A stretch of DNA of 64,000 bases, from the NCBI GenBank assembly GCA_022385805.1, contig MU277738.1, forward strand, positions 62,001 through 126,000, read 5' to 3'. Below the pieces are notes generated by a model that saw only the letters and a program-made list of their open reading frames with translations, searched no databases and was not told where the DNA came from. Positions 11,670 to 23,038 of the stretch are shown here, piece by piece. The position numbers were made by a program, and so were the translations under genes. Positions within the stretch are counted from its first letter, which is position 1, and each line of letters opens with the position of its first letter. The stretch comes from Pilatotrama ljubarskyi. Taxonomy: Eukaryota; Basidiomycota; Agaricomycetes; Polyporales; Polyporaceae.

Positions 11670-12361
11670 TCCCATAAAGCTCAGCGCAAGACCGAGGAAG
11701 ACGGCAGACGCTCGGAGAGCCTTGGGCGTCCGAGTCCGACTTCGGACGAGGTAGAAGCATTCAGCCACACGGCCACGTGATCGCGTCTCATTTGCCGTTA
11801 TCCAATAACTGGTGAAACTTGGGTTTGGCTAAACGAGTCGACTGCATCTTCGAGTGAGTACAGAAGATGAGCGTGACTGCAAGAAATAGTCCGGAAGTGA
11901 CCGAAACTCGTGGAACGCGTGGATTGTATGTGTACAGGATGATAGCAAGCAGAGTGACGACGGGGTGCGATGGGATATGTTTGAGAGTACGTTGTACGTG
12001 CTAGGAACGAGTAGAGACGGGATGGTGGCTAGTACGAGAAAAAGCGAGAGTCGAAAGAGGAGAGCGACCACAGAGCACGTATACAGAGACCAGGATACAT
12101 CAATACAGCAGAATAAGAGATAACTTACCTTGAAAAAGAGACACACTTCCTCCTCGTCCTCCCCCACTCCATTTTCCGCGGTCGAAGCCCGAGGAGCCCA
12201 ACCGATTAGGAGTAAATAAGTGCTCACGGCAGAGGAGCGATGCGAAGACTGTTCACCCTCGCAGGAGTCGAGAATGAGGAAACTCGGGCTCTCGCCCCGG
12301 GCGGAACGGTGCACCCGATAGCCTTAGGGCTGTTCAAGGGGCTGCGGCGGATGCGGATTCG
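11670..12361. other. intergenic, with a repeated CACGTG block
   Basis: Apart from the conserved CACGTG block at 11758-11796 I see no gene. The reverse-strand ORF 11829-12314 looks random. Confidence 0.35.
11758..11796. promoter_or_regulatory. repeated CACGTG promoter-like block, copy 1
   Basis: The block starts ATTCAGCCACACGGCCACGT and continues through GATCGCGTCTCATTTGCC. It matches 22910-22938 almost base for base over its first 28 bases and 29131-29151 over its second half. The core CACGTG is a palindromic E-box bound by bHLH factors in fungi. A regulatory role is inference from recurrence. Confidence 0.45.
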
Positions 12362-13354
12362 TCAGCGAGTGCAGGCCACACACATGCGACCACCGTCATA
12401 CCTTAGATTCTCATCTCCACGGCGCGTCTTCGGGCGACTCTGGCCACCTCTCCTCTTCTTCGACTTGGGACCACGGGGCGGTAGCGATAGGGAGACTCTC
12501 TCCAACACCGCGTCCTCCAGAATTGTGGGGAGAGTCGGACGGCCCATGCACGTGGGACGTGCCTCGGGCTTGTACGCCCTGTACTGCTTCACCAGTCCTT
12601 TGGCTTTGCGAGAGGGCTTCTCTGAGACAGGCCCTGCGACGCTGTTGCTGGGACTAGAGGTCGTCGGAGACGTGTTGGGGACGGCGTCGTCGGACTGGAT
12701 CTTGAGAGCAAACGAGACCGCGGGTTGTGCGTCTTCGTCAGGAATTTCGGGGAGGTCGTCGAGCGAAGGCATCGTCTCCGCAAGGATAGACGCTTCGCAC
12801 GGAGGCACCGCTGCGCCCTGAGCGTCATGCTGCAGTCCGTCCGTGTTGGAGTTGTTGGAGAGCGCCAGCGAGGCCTCGTAGAGCCGGAGTGAAGGGCAGG
12901 AAGGTGCAGTCGGCTGAGTTGACCGGGGTGCGCACAATGAACGAGCCTCTTGTGACTCTGGCCGACGCAGAATGGCGTCTGCGACAGAAGCGGAGACAGT
13001 GGAAGTCGATGGGGGATGGTGGGGAGGGACATGATACATCGTATCCATGTCTGCAAGACACAGCACGTAAGCTATCAAGATCAGTCTCGTACATTAGTTG
13101 AGCTACGTACAGCGCAGCCAGCAGGCGGCTCCAGTAAGGCTCATTGTGAAGTATGAGGAATCTGGCCAAAGCGTTAAGCACGGACCACGACGGACCCCGC
13201 ATCGCGAGAGCCACTCACCAGTTGAGCAATGTAGGTTGCTACGTGAGAGTCCGTTACCAAATGCCACCGAGTAGAAAGGTGGTGGTATGCCGAGGACACG
13301 TTCGATGGAGGCGAGAGCTGGGACGGGACGGTAGAGGATGGCACCGGCGTTCAT
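12362..13354 (-). CDS. hypothetical protein, paired family member B, about 291 residues
   Basis: Exons on the minus strand are 13354-13219, 13161-13111 and 13050-12362; phases close on the stop at 12362. The C-terminal third is shared with the gene at 24913-25870: an acidic IPDEDAQP/MPEEDVRP box, a basic stretch, then GRPTLPTILED/GRPILPTIEED and a terminal RPKTRR. The N-terminus is short and mildly hydrophobic (PPPFYSVAFG), without a clear signal peptide. Composition is basic at the C-terminus, suggesting nuclear or nucleic-acid contact, which is only inference. The stop may instead be bypassed by a last intron beginning near the gtatga at about 12399. No known domain recognised. Confidence 0.55.
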
Positions 13355-14095
13355 CTACTGTACCGTTCAGCGGGGCGACTTCGCTGTCAAACGCGTTTGT
13401 ACGTACCTTGGTCGAGTATACAAGCAATCTTATGGTATGGAGAAAAGACGTAGTTGATGCAGGAGGATGGGGTGCGAAAATGGGTGAGAGGTGAGCGTGG
13501 TCGGGATTGTAGCCACAAACAGGCGGTCGAGATTGACGATTGGTGTGCTCGCCGAAATGGATAGCTGCGTGTTACGACCGATGGGATTCGCTTGAGAGAA
13601 GGTATAAGGGCCTTAATAGAGTACTCTGTGGTATGATTAGACAGAGAAGTGGAGGCGTCGCAGTCTGAGGTAGTGGTTGGTGGCTATGAGTACGTCCTCG
13701 CAGGACGATGCCAGCAGTCACGTGCCCCGATTGTTACACAACTCATTTGCATCCTCATCGATCGTCGCCGACGCTGCAACCAGATGAAGGAAGACAGCGC
13801 GACCCATCGCACGGACTAAACGATATTGAGCGAATAAGTGTATAATTGACCAGGACAAAACTGATCTAGACAGCCGACGCGCGCGACGTGCAGGGCGGTC
13901 TTCTTCGCCCAATCCGAATTCGTTCAACGTCCTAGCGTACACTTGTCAAGCATTAGCCTCGATAGGCGTGCAGAACTAGCTCTCTGAATGTAGTGTACAA
14001 CGATAGCACAGGCTGAGCAGACGGGGAGATCCGCGTAAATATGATGGTAGTACACAAGTCCGCCATCCCGAAGAAAATGACGCTCGCTCTTCCGA
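13355..14095. other. intergenic, probable promoter region of member B
   Basis: Short ORFs only. A CACGTG lies near 13721. No gene supported. Confidence 0.4.
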
Positions 14096-16089
14096 CTACT
14101 CGCTATCCACACTGAACAGCAGCGACTCGAACCACGGAACCGGAGGTGCGCTACGAAGAGGCTCGTCCCTCTTCACCTCGATGGGACCGAGGAGCAGCGA
14201 CTCCTGCCAAGGGAGTGGGTTGTAGAAGGGGCGATACTCGTCGACCGGGGGCAACAGCAGAAGAGTCTCGCGTCCGTGGAAGTCGTCGGAGGGCGTCTCT
14301 TCCTCCGCGTCATCGGGGGCGGCGAGCTCGCCGCGCTCCGCCGAGTCGGCGGGCTTCTTGACCTGGTCATCGATGTGGTTCGGGAGGTCGGGAAGGTCAA
14401 CGGGACGTAGAGCGACACCTGGAACGTCCGCGGCCTCGCTCGCAGCTTCAAGCTGTACACCGGCTTCGCACGCGCCTTCGCTCTGGGGTTCGGTTTGCTC
14501 TGTGGTATCGCCCTTGTTGTGGTCGGGGGCCGCTTCGCGCACTATATCGGGATTCTCGCCTGGGACCTCCGCGAGCTGGGGCTCGCCATCATTCTCCTCT
14601 GTCGTGTTCTCCTTCTCCGCCTTGCTCTTCGTCTCCTCAAGGACATCCTTCTTCTCCTGGCCCCGGCCGTCCTTCGACCCTGCCGCGTTGTCCTTCTCTA
14701 CCACGTTGGCCTTCTCTGCTGCGTTGTCCTCCTCTGCCGCGTTGTCCTTCTCCTCTGCCGCGTCGTCCTTCTTCTCTGCCGCGTCGTCCTTCTCCTCCGC
14801 TGCGTCATCTTTCTTCGCCGGCTCGCTTTCCCTCGGCTCTGCTTCGTCTTTCTTCTCCTCTGCCCCTGCCGCGACCTCATCCTCAGGTTCGACGATCTCC
14901 ATCTGTACGTCGGGATCGTTCTCCCCGGCTTGCGCGAAGTCCTCCGGCTCGTCGACGTCCATATCCATGGACATCGACTGGAACTTCCAAAGCAGGATGA
15001 GCTCTGGCTTGAACGCCTGAGTCGTCCGTCCATCGAACTTCTTCGGTAATTCGTCGAGGGCGAGACGATGCAGACGGAGGACCTCGGCGGGTCTCTGCGT
15101 CGTCGTGGGCGGCACGCGTGGGTCCGCAGAAGGAACTGTGAATGAGGCCGGCACGCGCGGGCGGGGAACCAGAGCAGGACGAGGCAACACTGGCATGGAG
15201 GGCGTGCCACGGCCAGCGTACAAAGGATACGAGCTGTTGAACTTGAGCGGCTGCGACTTAATAGATCTACAGGAGCATGAGAATGGTCTTGGGCTAGCGA
15301 TAGAGTGAAGCGCGACTTACGGAGTCCAGTGCGCCTTGTGCTTGTTCAAGAGTTTCTGGTGTAGGAACGGATCCGGCGATAGGGCGCCGAGTTTCCCCGC
15401 AAGTTTGCTCGAGCTCTTGAAATCTGAGAAGATCTTGCGCTCAAGGGCAAGTTTGATCCGCTTGGGACGAGGGTCGATGGGCTTATACTCAGGAAGCCTG
15501 ACCGGGTTGTTGCAGGGTGGGGTCTTGACGAGAGCTGGCGGCTTCTGGGGATCCGTAGAGGAGGAAGAAGCCATGAGGTTTGGGAGACGACGGGTATTCT
15601 CCTTTTCCGAGGAAGCCAAGGTTGAACGTCCTGATATTTTGAGATGAGTACAAAGAACGCTGAAGGAGTTCTCTCGTGCACGTACCGGACTTCGCAGAGA
15701 CATCTTCATCATTATCCTTTGCCAGGCCGTTGTTTCCATACGCGCGAGGACCGCCTGGAGTGACACTACTTAGAAGGTTGTGCACAGCGGTTCTCAGCCA
15801 CACACGCACCTGCAGGTCCTTGCGACGCTGTCAGAGTGTCTCTCCGTTTGAGGCTACAGCTGCTCATCTCCGGTCGCTTGATCATTCGCGTGAGCGGCGA
15901 ACGGCGGTAGCCGTTCAGCACGCTGTACTTGGGACCATGGAGAATGAGGGCGGGCTTCTTGTCGGTCACATCGTATCGAGTAGCCACATGAGGTGGGTGG
16001 ACGGAAGTCGAGGGCGGCTGTCCCGATGCTCCAGGCCGGGCCAGCAGGTCGTGATGATGGTAGGTCTTCGTCCGAGTGAGAAGGCCCAT
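14096..16089 (-). CDS. acidic K/D/E/A-repeat protein, about 598 residues, function unknown
   Basis: Exons on the minus strand are 16089-15810, 15754-15686, 15630-15321 and 15233-14096, with matching phases. Residues 1-93 begin MGLLTRTKTYHHHDLL; a basic segment RPKRIKLALERK occurs near residue 185. The middle of the last exon encodes a degenerate heptad-like array built on (E/K)EKDDAAE units (about 14700-14870), then a long acidic region. Near the C-terminus two similar boxes recur, PLPWQESLLLG and PVPWFESLLFS. Such charged repeats often form single helices or disordered linkers. No known domain recognised; it is not clearly a member of the neighbouring PGPSPL family. Confidence 0.65.
14700..14880. 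repeat. coding tandem repeat, degenerate 24-30 nt units
   Basis: Imperfect repeats of a CTCTGCCGCGTCGTCCTTCT-like unit lie within the last exon of the minus-strand gene 14096-16089 and encode the (E/K)EKDDAAE array. Unit number may vary between strains. Confidence 0.6.
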
Positions 16090-16961
16090 GGTATGACTGT
16101 TGCGCGGAAGTGAGTGGGGGTAAGTGAGAGGTGAGGTGAGAAGTGTGAGCAGATGGCGGTTGGTGGCTAAGCGAAGAGGGCGCTTGAGTGAGCGGCGGGA
16201 CGGCGTGACGTCCGCTCCGGGACGCGATTGCGCGCCTGGAAATTCGTGAAGTCCTGTCGCCCTTTCCGTCCACTATGGGCTAGCTCCCCGAGCGGTGCAA
16301 TGACAGAGATTGGCGACAGGCATGAAGTATTCTCGTCGAGCCCTTACAGAGCATACCGCGGATTGCTCGCTCCATGTCCCTGCTGGGGCGACCCACCAAC
16401 ACTTTGTGCAATTTCGAGAAAGACCATGATTCATATCTGCACCTATGCCACTCGAGTCGCGCTAGGGATTAAGAAGTTCTCTGGGTGACGTGAGCGTGAG
16501 GCTTCGTGAATTCAGGCTCAAGCTGGTATTGAGAGATGTTCGCATCTACTGCTCGAGCGATGTGCCCTGACGGGTGCCGAAGTCAATTTCTCCGACTCCC
16601 AGTTTTTTTAATCACCCACCAAATCGATCTACCCCCCAGCAGGCCCTCCAGAGGGTCTGGACGCCGTGAACAATGCGAGGAGCGGATGCATACGCAGTCC
16701 CACGGCCGTCACGTGCGGCGCTCGCTTGCGGGGCCTACAAAGCGGGCGCACAAGCCTCTGGCTAATGCACCAACCTACCTTCAACCACCCCCGCCCTCAT
16801 TGTGCTATACGCTGCATCTGCCTTCCAGCACGCATTCAAAGCATACAGCTTGGCCTTCAGCTTCGTTCACCGTCACTTCAAAACGTGATATCGTTTATCA
16901 GAACAGGTAAGGTCTCGATTGAACCCGTCGACAGCCACATACCCTGATTATAGCCACAAGT
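16090..16961. other. divergent promoter region
   Basis: Shared upstream region between the minus-strand gene at 16089 and the plus-strand gene at 16962. It contains purine-rich GTGAG repeats (about 16105-16150) and a CACGTG at about 16709. No gene supported. Confidence 0.4.
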
Positions 16962-18657
16962 ATGAACTCGAGCCAAGGATCGATCTTGACCCATATGGCA
17001 CCGCAAGAGGTCCTATCCGGAGGTCCTGCGACAGTTCTGCAAGCCTCGCCGAGCTATTCTCCCCGATCTTTCGCCAGTACCGCCGTCGATCACGGGAAAC
17101 GACCTCGCTCGCCCGATGGAGACGAGGGAGATTCCCCAGCGAAGCGCGTGAAGGTCGATGATACCGGTGAGCATCGTACGCCTTCTTAGGCTCTTCAGCA
17201 ACGTCAGGAACCGTTCCACGGGCGGATGGGCTGATCTTTTCGCCTGCGAGGTCCCGAGCCAGATGTCGACATGGGCGATGACAACGAGGAAGCGACGTCG
17301 GACACGACTCGCTCTCAGGGCGTGTTCAAGCTCCCCAATTCCCAGGACATTGGCTTCATTCCGTACAGCCAGTGGCCTACTCCCGGTACGAGTTGATATC
17401 CTCCTGATCGCCGATGCCGGGCGCCTGAGCGGACGTCTTCAGCCCAACCTCCTCGGCCGCCGCCGACGGCATCGCAAGAGGCTGCAGCATACGTCGCAGA
17501 AATCTACGGCCTGCAAGCACCACCTGAGGGTGCGTCAGATCCTACGCATGCATGAGGTTCGAAAGCTAACCTTGCACCAGACCCCGTGGATGACGACATG
17601 GACTTGGGCGATGATTCCTTGGACGAATGGGACGATAAAGAGGCCGAGGCCGAGTGGGTCCGCTACCAGGAGCAACGAAGGCGACAAGAAGCAGAGGCCA
17701 CGAGGTTTCGTGCTGCGAGCGAGAATTGTACGTCCGTGCTCCCTGAGGACGACATCGCGTCCTTCTACTTGAGACCCACGGTCTGGCGCCGGCCTGGACC
17801 CTCGCCGCTTGGCAAGAGCGACGGAGATGAGTCGCACCAGATCCTATACGCCAAGACATGCAAGATCCACCGCATCGCGCGCGACCATGGGAACCGTGTG
17901 GATCGCGTCCACGGCGCTCGGGTGCTCTTACGTGCTCGCGCTCACGCTTGGTGAGTCTACAGTCTTCCCTGTGCATACCTTCGCCGGCCAACACTGCATC
18001 AGGCGCGCCGAAGCCGAACCTACGGCTGCCAACGTCGCTGCTGCCGAAACTGCACGCCAGGACATCACCCACCTGCTTGCATACGACGTCATCACGACGC
18101 AGGATGGCGAAGGGACCCCAGGCAGGCCGGATTGGGAGACCTTCTACCCTCGTAGGGACGGTTTCAGGTATCAAATCCTTGACGGCGTTTTCGCAGGAGA
18201 ACGGTTTGGAAACGGGAGGTTGATCGGGGTGGATGGACGACGACCTGCGGATGACAAGGCGGATGAAAGCGAAGATAGACGCTGGGCGAGGATCATCTGG
18301 GATGAGAAGGGCAAGCGGAAGGCGCTGTGGGGCGAGGAAGACAACGTTCCAAAGAACCTCGAGCACACCATCGCGATCCGTGATCTCGACGTTCCTGCGA
18401 CGATGATGACCGACCCCTTGGCAATGGAGGTATGGTATGAACACCGGAAAGCCCTAGAGGTCCTGGAGGAACGAGGAAATAAAACGGACACCACCACGGC
18501 TCTTGTCCAAGAATGGGCCATCATGCGAACGGTCCTGGAAGCCTCGATGGCGACGGACGAGGAACCGTCAGGGCCAGAGGTAGGACACTCACCAAGCGAC
18601 GACTCGGTCTGGGAAGTTGATGACGACCACGAGACGGTGGACATGTCGCAGTCCTGA
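16962..18657 (+). CDS. modular nuclear-type acidic protein, PGPSPL family member D, about 483 residues
   Basis: Exons are 16962-17166, 17251-17385, 17443-17529, 17581-17950 and 18003-18657; introns 1-3 are phase 1 and the last is phase 2. Exon 1 ends with a bipartite basic signal (KRPR, then KRVKVDDT), exons 2-4 are acidic (DVDMGDD, DDDMDLGDDSLDEW), and the motif WRRPGPSPL lies at 17784-17810. The C-terminal module (about 270 residues after the motif) has alternating charged and aromatic stretches such as RRWARIIWDEKGKRK and a serine/acidic tail ending VDMSQS. It has no visible counterpart in the other three members. No enzymatic motif is seen. Nuclear location is inferred from the basic clusters. 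Confidence 0.7.
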
Positions 18658-21177
18658 AGGGAAGATGCCAGAGAGGATGTGGACTGGGCGTACCGTATGA
18701 GCTTCCCTCTTCCTTTATACGACTTACAACTCCATATATGCACCATGTATTCTCATGTCGCGGTAGGCTATGCGTTATGAATATGCTTCTTACCTCTATT
18801 TGCTCCTTACCTGCGCAGACGTAAATGAATATATCCGGCTTCGGTCGCGCGAGCACTAGTCGAGCTTGTTCGAAGGTATCGTGTTGCCGATAGACTCTGA
18901 TGACAGACTTGCTGATATGCTCCTTAGCGGTATGGATCATCCGCGCGCAGAGTTATGCACCGACGGGCAAGAGAAGCACTTTCGCTCACATGCTCTCCCA
19001 AGGAACCGACTAACTCAAAGTGAAGAGGTACCGTGACTAAGGCTAAGGAGTACGATTAGACAAAGCTTCCAGATTCGCGCTACAGTGCACGCACCTGAAG
19101 CTCTTTCGACGAAATCACGACCATACGAATTCGCGCAGGTGAGTGGATGAGCCCTCGCATGAGCCACGGACCTCATCACCCGATCCCTAGGGCTCTAAAT
19201 GACTTCCTCTCCTTCACACGCGCACATACCTGTCATTAGAACGCAACGGTCACCCGACAGGACCATAGGTGTCGTAATTCCTGAGTACGCCAGTCTTCCC
19301 ACGTCGTGCCACACGGCTGATGACTCGGGATCTCAGAGTACCCATGACAAACATAGTGTCGGCGCTCGGGACACGCTCACCTCCGCGTTGTATGGTCGGT
19401 GCGCTTGTATTACATAGCCATTCACAATGCGACAGAGCCCTTCAAGACGGGTGATCCAACATCCTCACCAAGCGCGGCATGCGGTCGATGAGGACACTGG
19501 ATATGCCATGGGGTGGAATGGACGATGGACTGGACTCACCCTCATGACCTACAACAGAGTCCTAGCGCGATTCCCCTCGTTGATCTACGTCGTTCCTTCC
19601 GCGCGCCGCAGCATGAGTGGGAGGCTTCAAGGGCTCGGAATTCCAGACAAGAAAGTGGAACAAGCCAACGCCGGCGACATGAGACGAGCAGGAAGAGAGA
19701 TCGGATTCGCCCAGAAGATGGTTCATGAGGACAAGGGACTGCTCGTCGTCTGCAACATCGAGCTCGAATCGGAACACGCCGTCGAGGAGCCTTCCGACCT
19801 CCCCCCGTCCAAACAAGCACAACCTCTTCCAGCCACAGGCCACACCGGCGCTTAGCTCCACGATACCGCTTACTACCCGCGACATTCGACCACTGCTCCC
19901 CTCGAGCGTTCAGAGTCCACAGGAGAGGAAGGGACCACCAAACTGGACGGGCTCCGTTTGAGACCACTTGGCGGACTGTCCGCTAGACTGTTTGACGCCT
20001 GCCTCGACGAGTCGAACATATACGACGCGAACCCGCTCGGAAGAACGGAGTGACGCGTTGCATCCATTAGCACGCACACGGTCCAATAATGTATCTGTTC
20101 AACCTGAACCGACTGCACGAGTATAGAACAGACATAGGCAAACTCACTGAAGGCAACCATATTTCGCACGGCCCGATGCACGGTAGGATATGATCACCGC
20201 TTCAGCCCGAGTCTCAGCAGGCGACATACCGGATGCCTCCGTGGAATCACCAGTGGCAGCAGTTGTGAGTGATACAGTAGTAAGGATCGTCAACACGTGA
20301 GTCGTAGCACAGCTCGTAGCACCTTCAGGGTGCGGTGCGGATGAAGACTTCGCGTCGCCACTTTGTTCTCGCATAGGCACAGTTGTGGGCAGAGTGCGGG
20401 GACAGAGCTTGCAGTACAGAAAGTCACAATACTAATTACCCTCAGTTTCGTCTGTCTCTCCGTAGTGTCAGGCAGCACTACTCTTTCCCCTAGCAATAGG
20501 TGCAATAGTTACCGACTCTGTGCCATCGCGCTTCGCCTACATTGCGACGTGCGTCCCATCGTGCTGTTCTCCGGATCATCTATCAATGGAACGCAAGATA
20601 CTGCTGCTACCTCACACTGGGCTAAGAAAGCATGGATTTAATGCTAACGAAGGGGATTCGACCTTGATACTTTCTCAAGACACTCCCTCCGAGTCGCGTT
20701 TCCGTTTGCGACTGTTTCTCGCGGACATGTTTGGATTGGGTGAGAAAGGGCGAGTTTCGAGTATCTCTGAGTATTTTAGTCTATTCATTATGACATTCTC
20801 TTTTATTCCTCGAGATAAACGCGTCGCGTCCCCCTCAAAGCCCTTGATGAGAGGTGCAAACACGGAGACTGAACGCTGCACGTGACCGAGATTCGCGCGA
20901 GCCGGTGGCTAGAGCCTACAGACTGCGCTCGTCCGCGTTCAAGTTCAAGCCCTGGTTTAACCTCACCTCTCACCTTTTCCACCTCGACTCGCAATCTTCT
21001 ATCTCAAGTGCTCCACTGAACACGGGAGGATATTGGCTACCATTCGTTCGACGCGGCGATCACATCCTCCGTCCCACGAGATATAGTACACCGGACCCCC
21101 AAGGGATCTTTAGCCACTGCTGGAAAGCATCAGCATCCGGAACAGAAACTCCTCAGAGAACCACCACCACAAGAGAG
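18658..21177. other. long intergenic region, no closed gene model
   Basis: Weak minus-strand open frames at 19873-20181 and 20144-20380 (serine-rich, with a hydrophobic ATTHVLTILTTVSLTTAAT segment) and a plus frame at 19427-19855 could be remnants or very divergent genes. None could be joined into a complete model. Confidence 0.3.
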
Positions 21178-22648
21178 ATGGCCTCTAGTTCTCCGCAATA
21201 GTGCGTGCCGGGCGCGTGCTTGCTCGATGCGCGGCTCACTGATGCATCTTCTCTCTGACAGCCGCGTGGAACGGACTCAGAAGCGTCGCCGAGGCTCGGA
21301 ACTCTTAGACGAGACAGAGCGGAGCTCGGAGACAAAGCGCGCCCGGTGTGCGGTCCAAGGTAAGTATCAGAAGTACGCCGATTGATGGATGCTCATTGTG
21401 TACTTTCTAGCCAACCACAACCCGGACCATGACGAAAACTTCGACTTCGAGACGGAGGAGGTGTCCAGCGGCAGGGATGCCTTGCTTGCGCTATATCGTG
21501 ACGAAGATGAGAAAGAGGACTACACAGACGACCGTGAGTTCTCATACATGCTGGCATATGTTCTTGCCACAAGCGCGAAGGTTGCATGACAGGCATTGAC
21601 ATGAATAGTTTTTCTAGACATCCTCGATGACGACTCACTTTTCGAAGACTCAATCCACTTCGCTCCTCAATCAGACGAGAAGTCTCCCGAAGACGTGTCT
21701 ATGACAGATGTCTCGAATATCTACACCTCCGCCTTACCTAGGCCTTCACCCGCCCTCTCAGGTGTTCACGGACTGTGCGTGAACACAAATGCGGACGCCG
21801 ATACGTCCCTCGACGATGAGGAGAGGACGGACATTATGGAATACATCAACTCCTCCGAGGACGAGATGGAAGCTCATCCCCAAGCGGATATAATAAGCAG
21901 ATCCCAGCGCTGGCGGTCTCCAGGACCTTCTCCGCTTTTTCAAGACTACCACATAGATGAGCCCGCTTCGAACGTGCGCTTCGTCTTTGACATCCTCCGA
22001 GAACGCTATGACAGCGACGAGGACGAAACGGGATATCCCATTCCTATGCGACGTCCCTCGGCATTCTTGCTCAAAGCCGGGCTGCAGGCTACAGGTTTTA
22101 AGTCAGCAGACAGGCGTGCTCGCCGCATTCGTCCCATTTGCCGAGACCATGAAGATGTCGACTCGGTCAACCTCGGCACCAAGCTTCAGATCAAGCGCGC
22201 CTGCTACTGGCTCTTCGATCTCCCCGACAACCTCGAGGATTACGAGGGCTCAGAGCTGCTTCGCCAGTTTCTCCAGAGGCGCATCGACTCATTCTACCAT
22301 TATGGCATCCCGGATCTCGAAGATGACGATATCAAGAGCCCGCCGTCGCTCGGGACGCCGGCGAGGACCACTCGCTCTCGCGCTCAGCTCAACCAGAACC
22401 AATACACTTATGAGCTTGTCGACAGCGACCCGACAGCGTGGAATGGATTATTCTTTGCTATGGATGCCGAAGACGATCTCACGCCTGAGAGGAAAATTCT
22501 CGTCACATTCTCTACGCCACGCAAGGTCGAGTGCGCGACTGGTACTGCCGATGAAGAGCTGTACGACTGGATGTTCGAGAGGCAATGGGCGTACCCGGAT
22601 GTAGGAGCGATTGCGTTATGGATAAAGAGCAAGCCCAGCGGGAAGTGA
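21178..22648 (+). CDS. modular nuclear-type acidic protein, PGPSPL family member E, about 427 residues
   Basis: Exons are 21178-21200, 21262-21359, 21411-21533 and 21609-22648; the last acceptor could equally be nine bases later, in frame. A short first exon is followed by the bipartite basic signal (KRRR, KRAR), a phase-1 intron, acidic exons (NFDFETEE, DEDEKEDY), then WRSPGPSPL at 21911-21937. The C-terminal module of about 240 residues is the most globular-looking in the family: it includes YWLFDLPDNLEDYEG, LLRQFLQRRIDSFYHYGI and a final ELYDWMFERQWAYPDVGAI. This part resembles nothing I know and is absent from the other members. The F-box gene at 23039 follows on the same strand. Confidence 0.7.
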
Positions 22649-23038
22649 AGGCGGAATGACTCTCGATGGGAGCGAAGGCACTAACATTGACCAGTCTATC
22701 ATGTGTATCTAGATACTAGGTGGTGTACAACGATTTTTGAGTGTATCCCACTTTCACTGTACTCGTATCTCCATCCGAGGCCCGAGAGAGAGTTTGAGTC
22801 GGCTTTACGTACGGCCTCTGCTTCCGTGGCGAAAAGCACTCTTCCCCACGTGTACGCCAGCGATGCGATGAAGGGCCAACGTGTGAGAGATCGAGTCGCG
22901 CGATGCGTCCATTCAGCCACACGCTCACGTGATCGCGGTGGCAAGGGCCGTTGCCATGCCACCCACCCGCATCCGTCCGAGCCTCCAGAGAGCCTACATA
23001 GTCCCTCCGTACTCAAGGCTTCTACAACGATCTCGAGG
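22649..23038. other. promoter region of the F-box gene
   Basis: No gene of its own. It contains CACGTG block copy 2 about 100 bases before the F-box start codon. Confidence 0.4.
22910..22938. promoter_or_regulatory. repeated CACGTG promoter-like block, copy 2
   Basis: Nearly identical to 11758-11786 (differences only just before the CACGTG and at the last base). It sits about 100 bases upstream of the F-box ATG at 23039, a plausible activator-site distance. Confidence 0.5.

Noticed and set aside
12240..12821. Plus-strand ORF of 193 residues
   Set aside because: Antisense of the last exon of the minus-strand paired-family gene, which has a paralog supporting the minus strand.
14358..15020. 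Plus-strand serine/leucine-rich ORFs of 184-220 residues resembling a signal or membrane protein
   Set aside because: Antisense of the charged repeat exon at 14096-15233; the hydrophobicity is the reverse complement of K/D/E/A codons.
17566..18444. Minus-strand ORF of 292 residues
   Set aside because: Shadow of the PGPSPL family gene, whose spliced frame is supported by paralogs.
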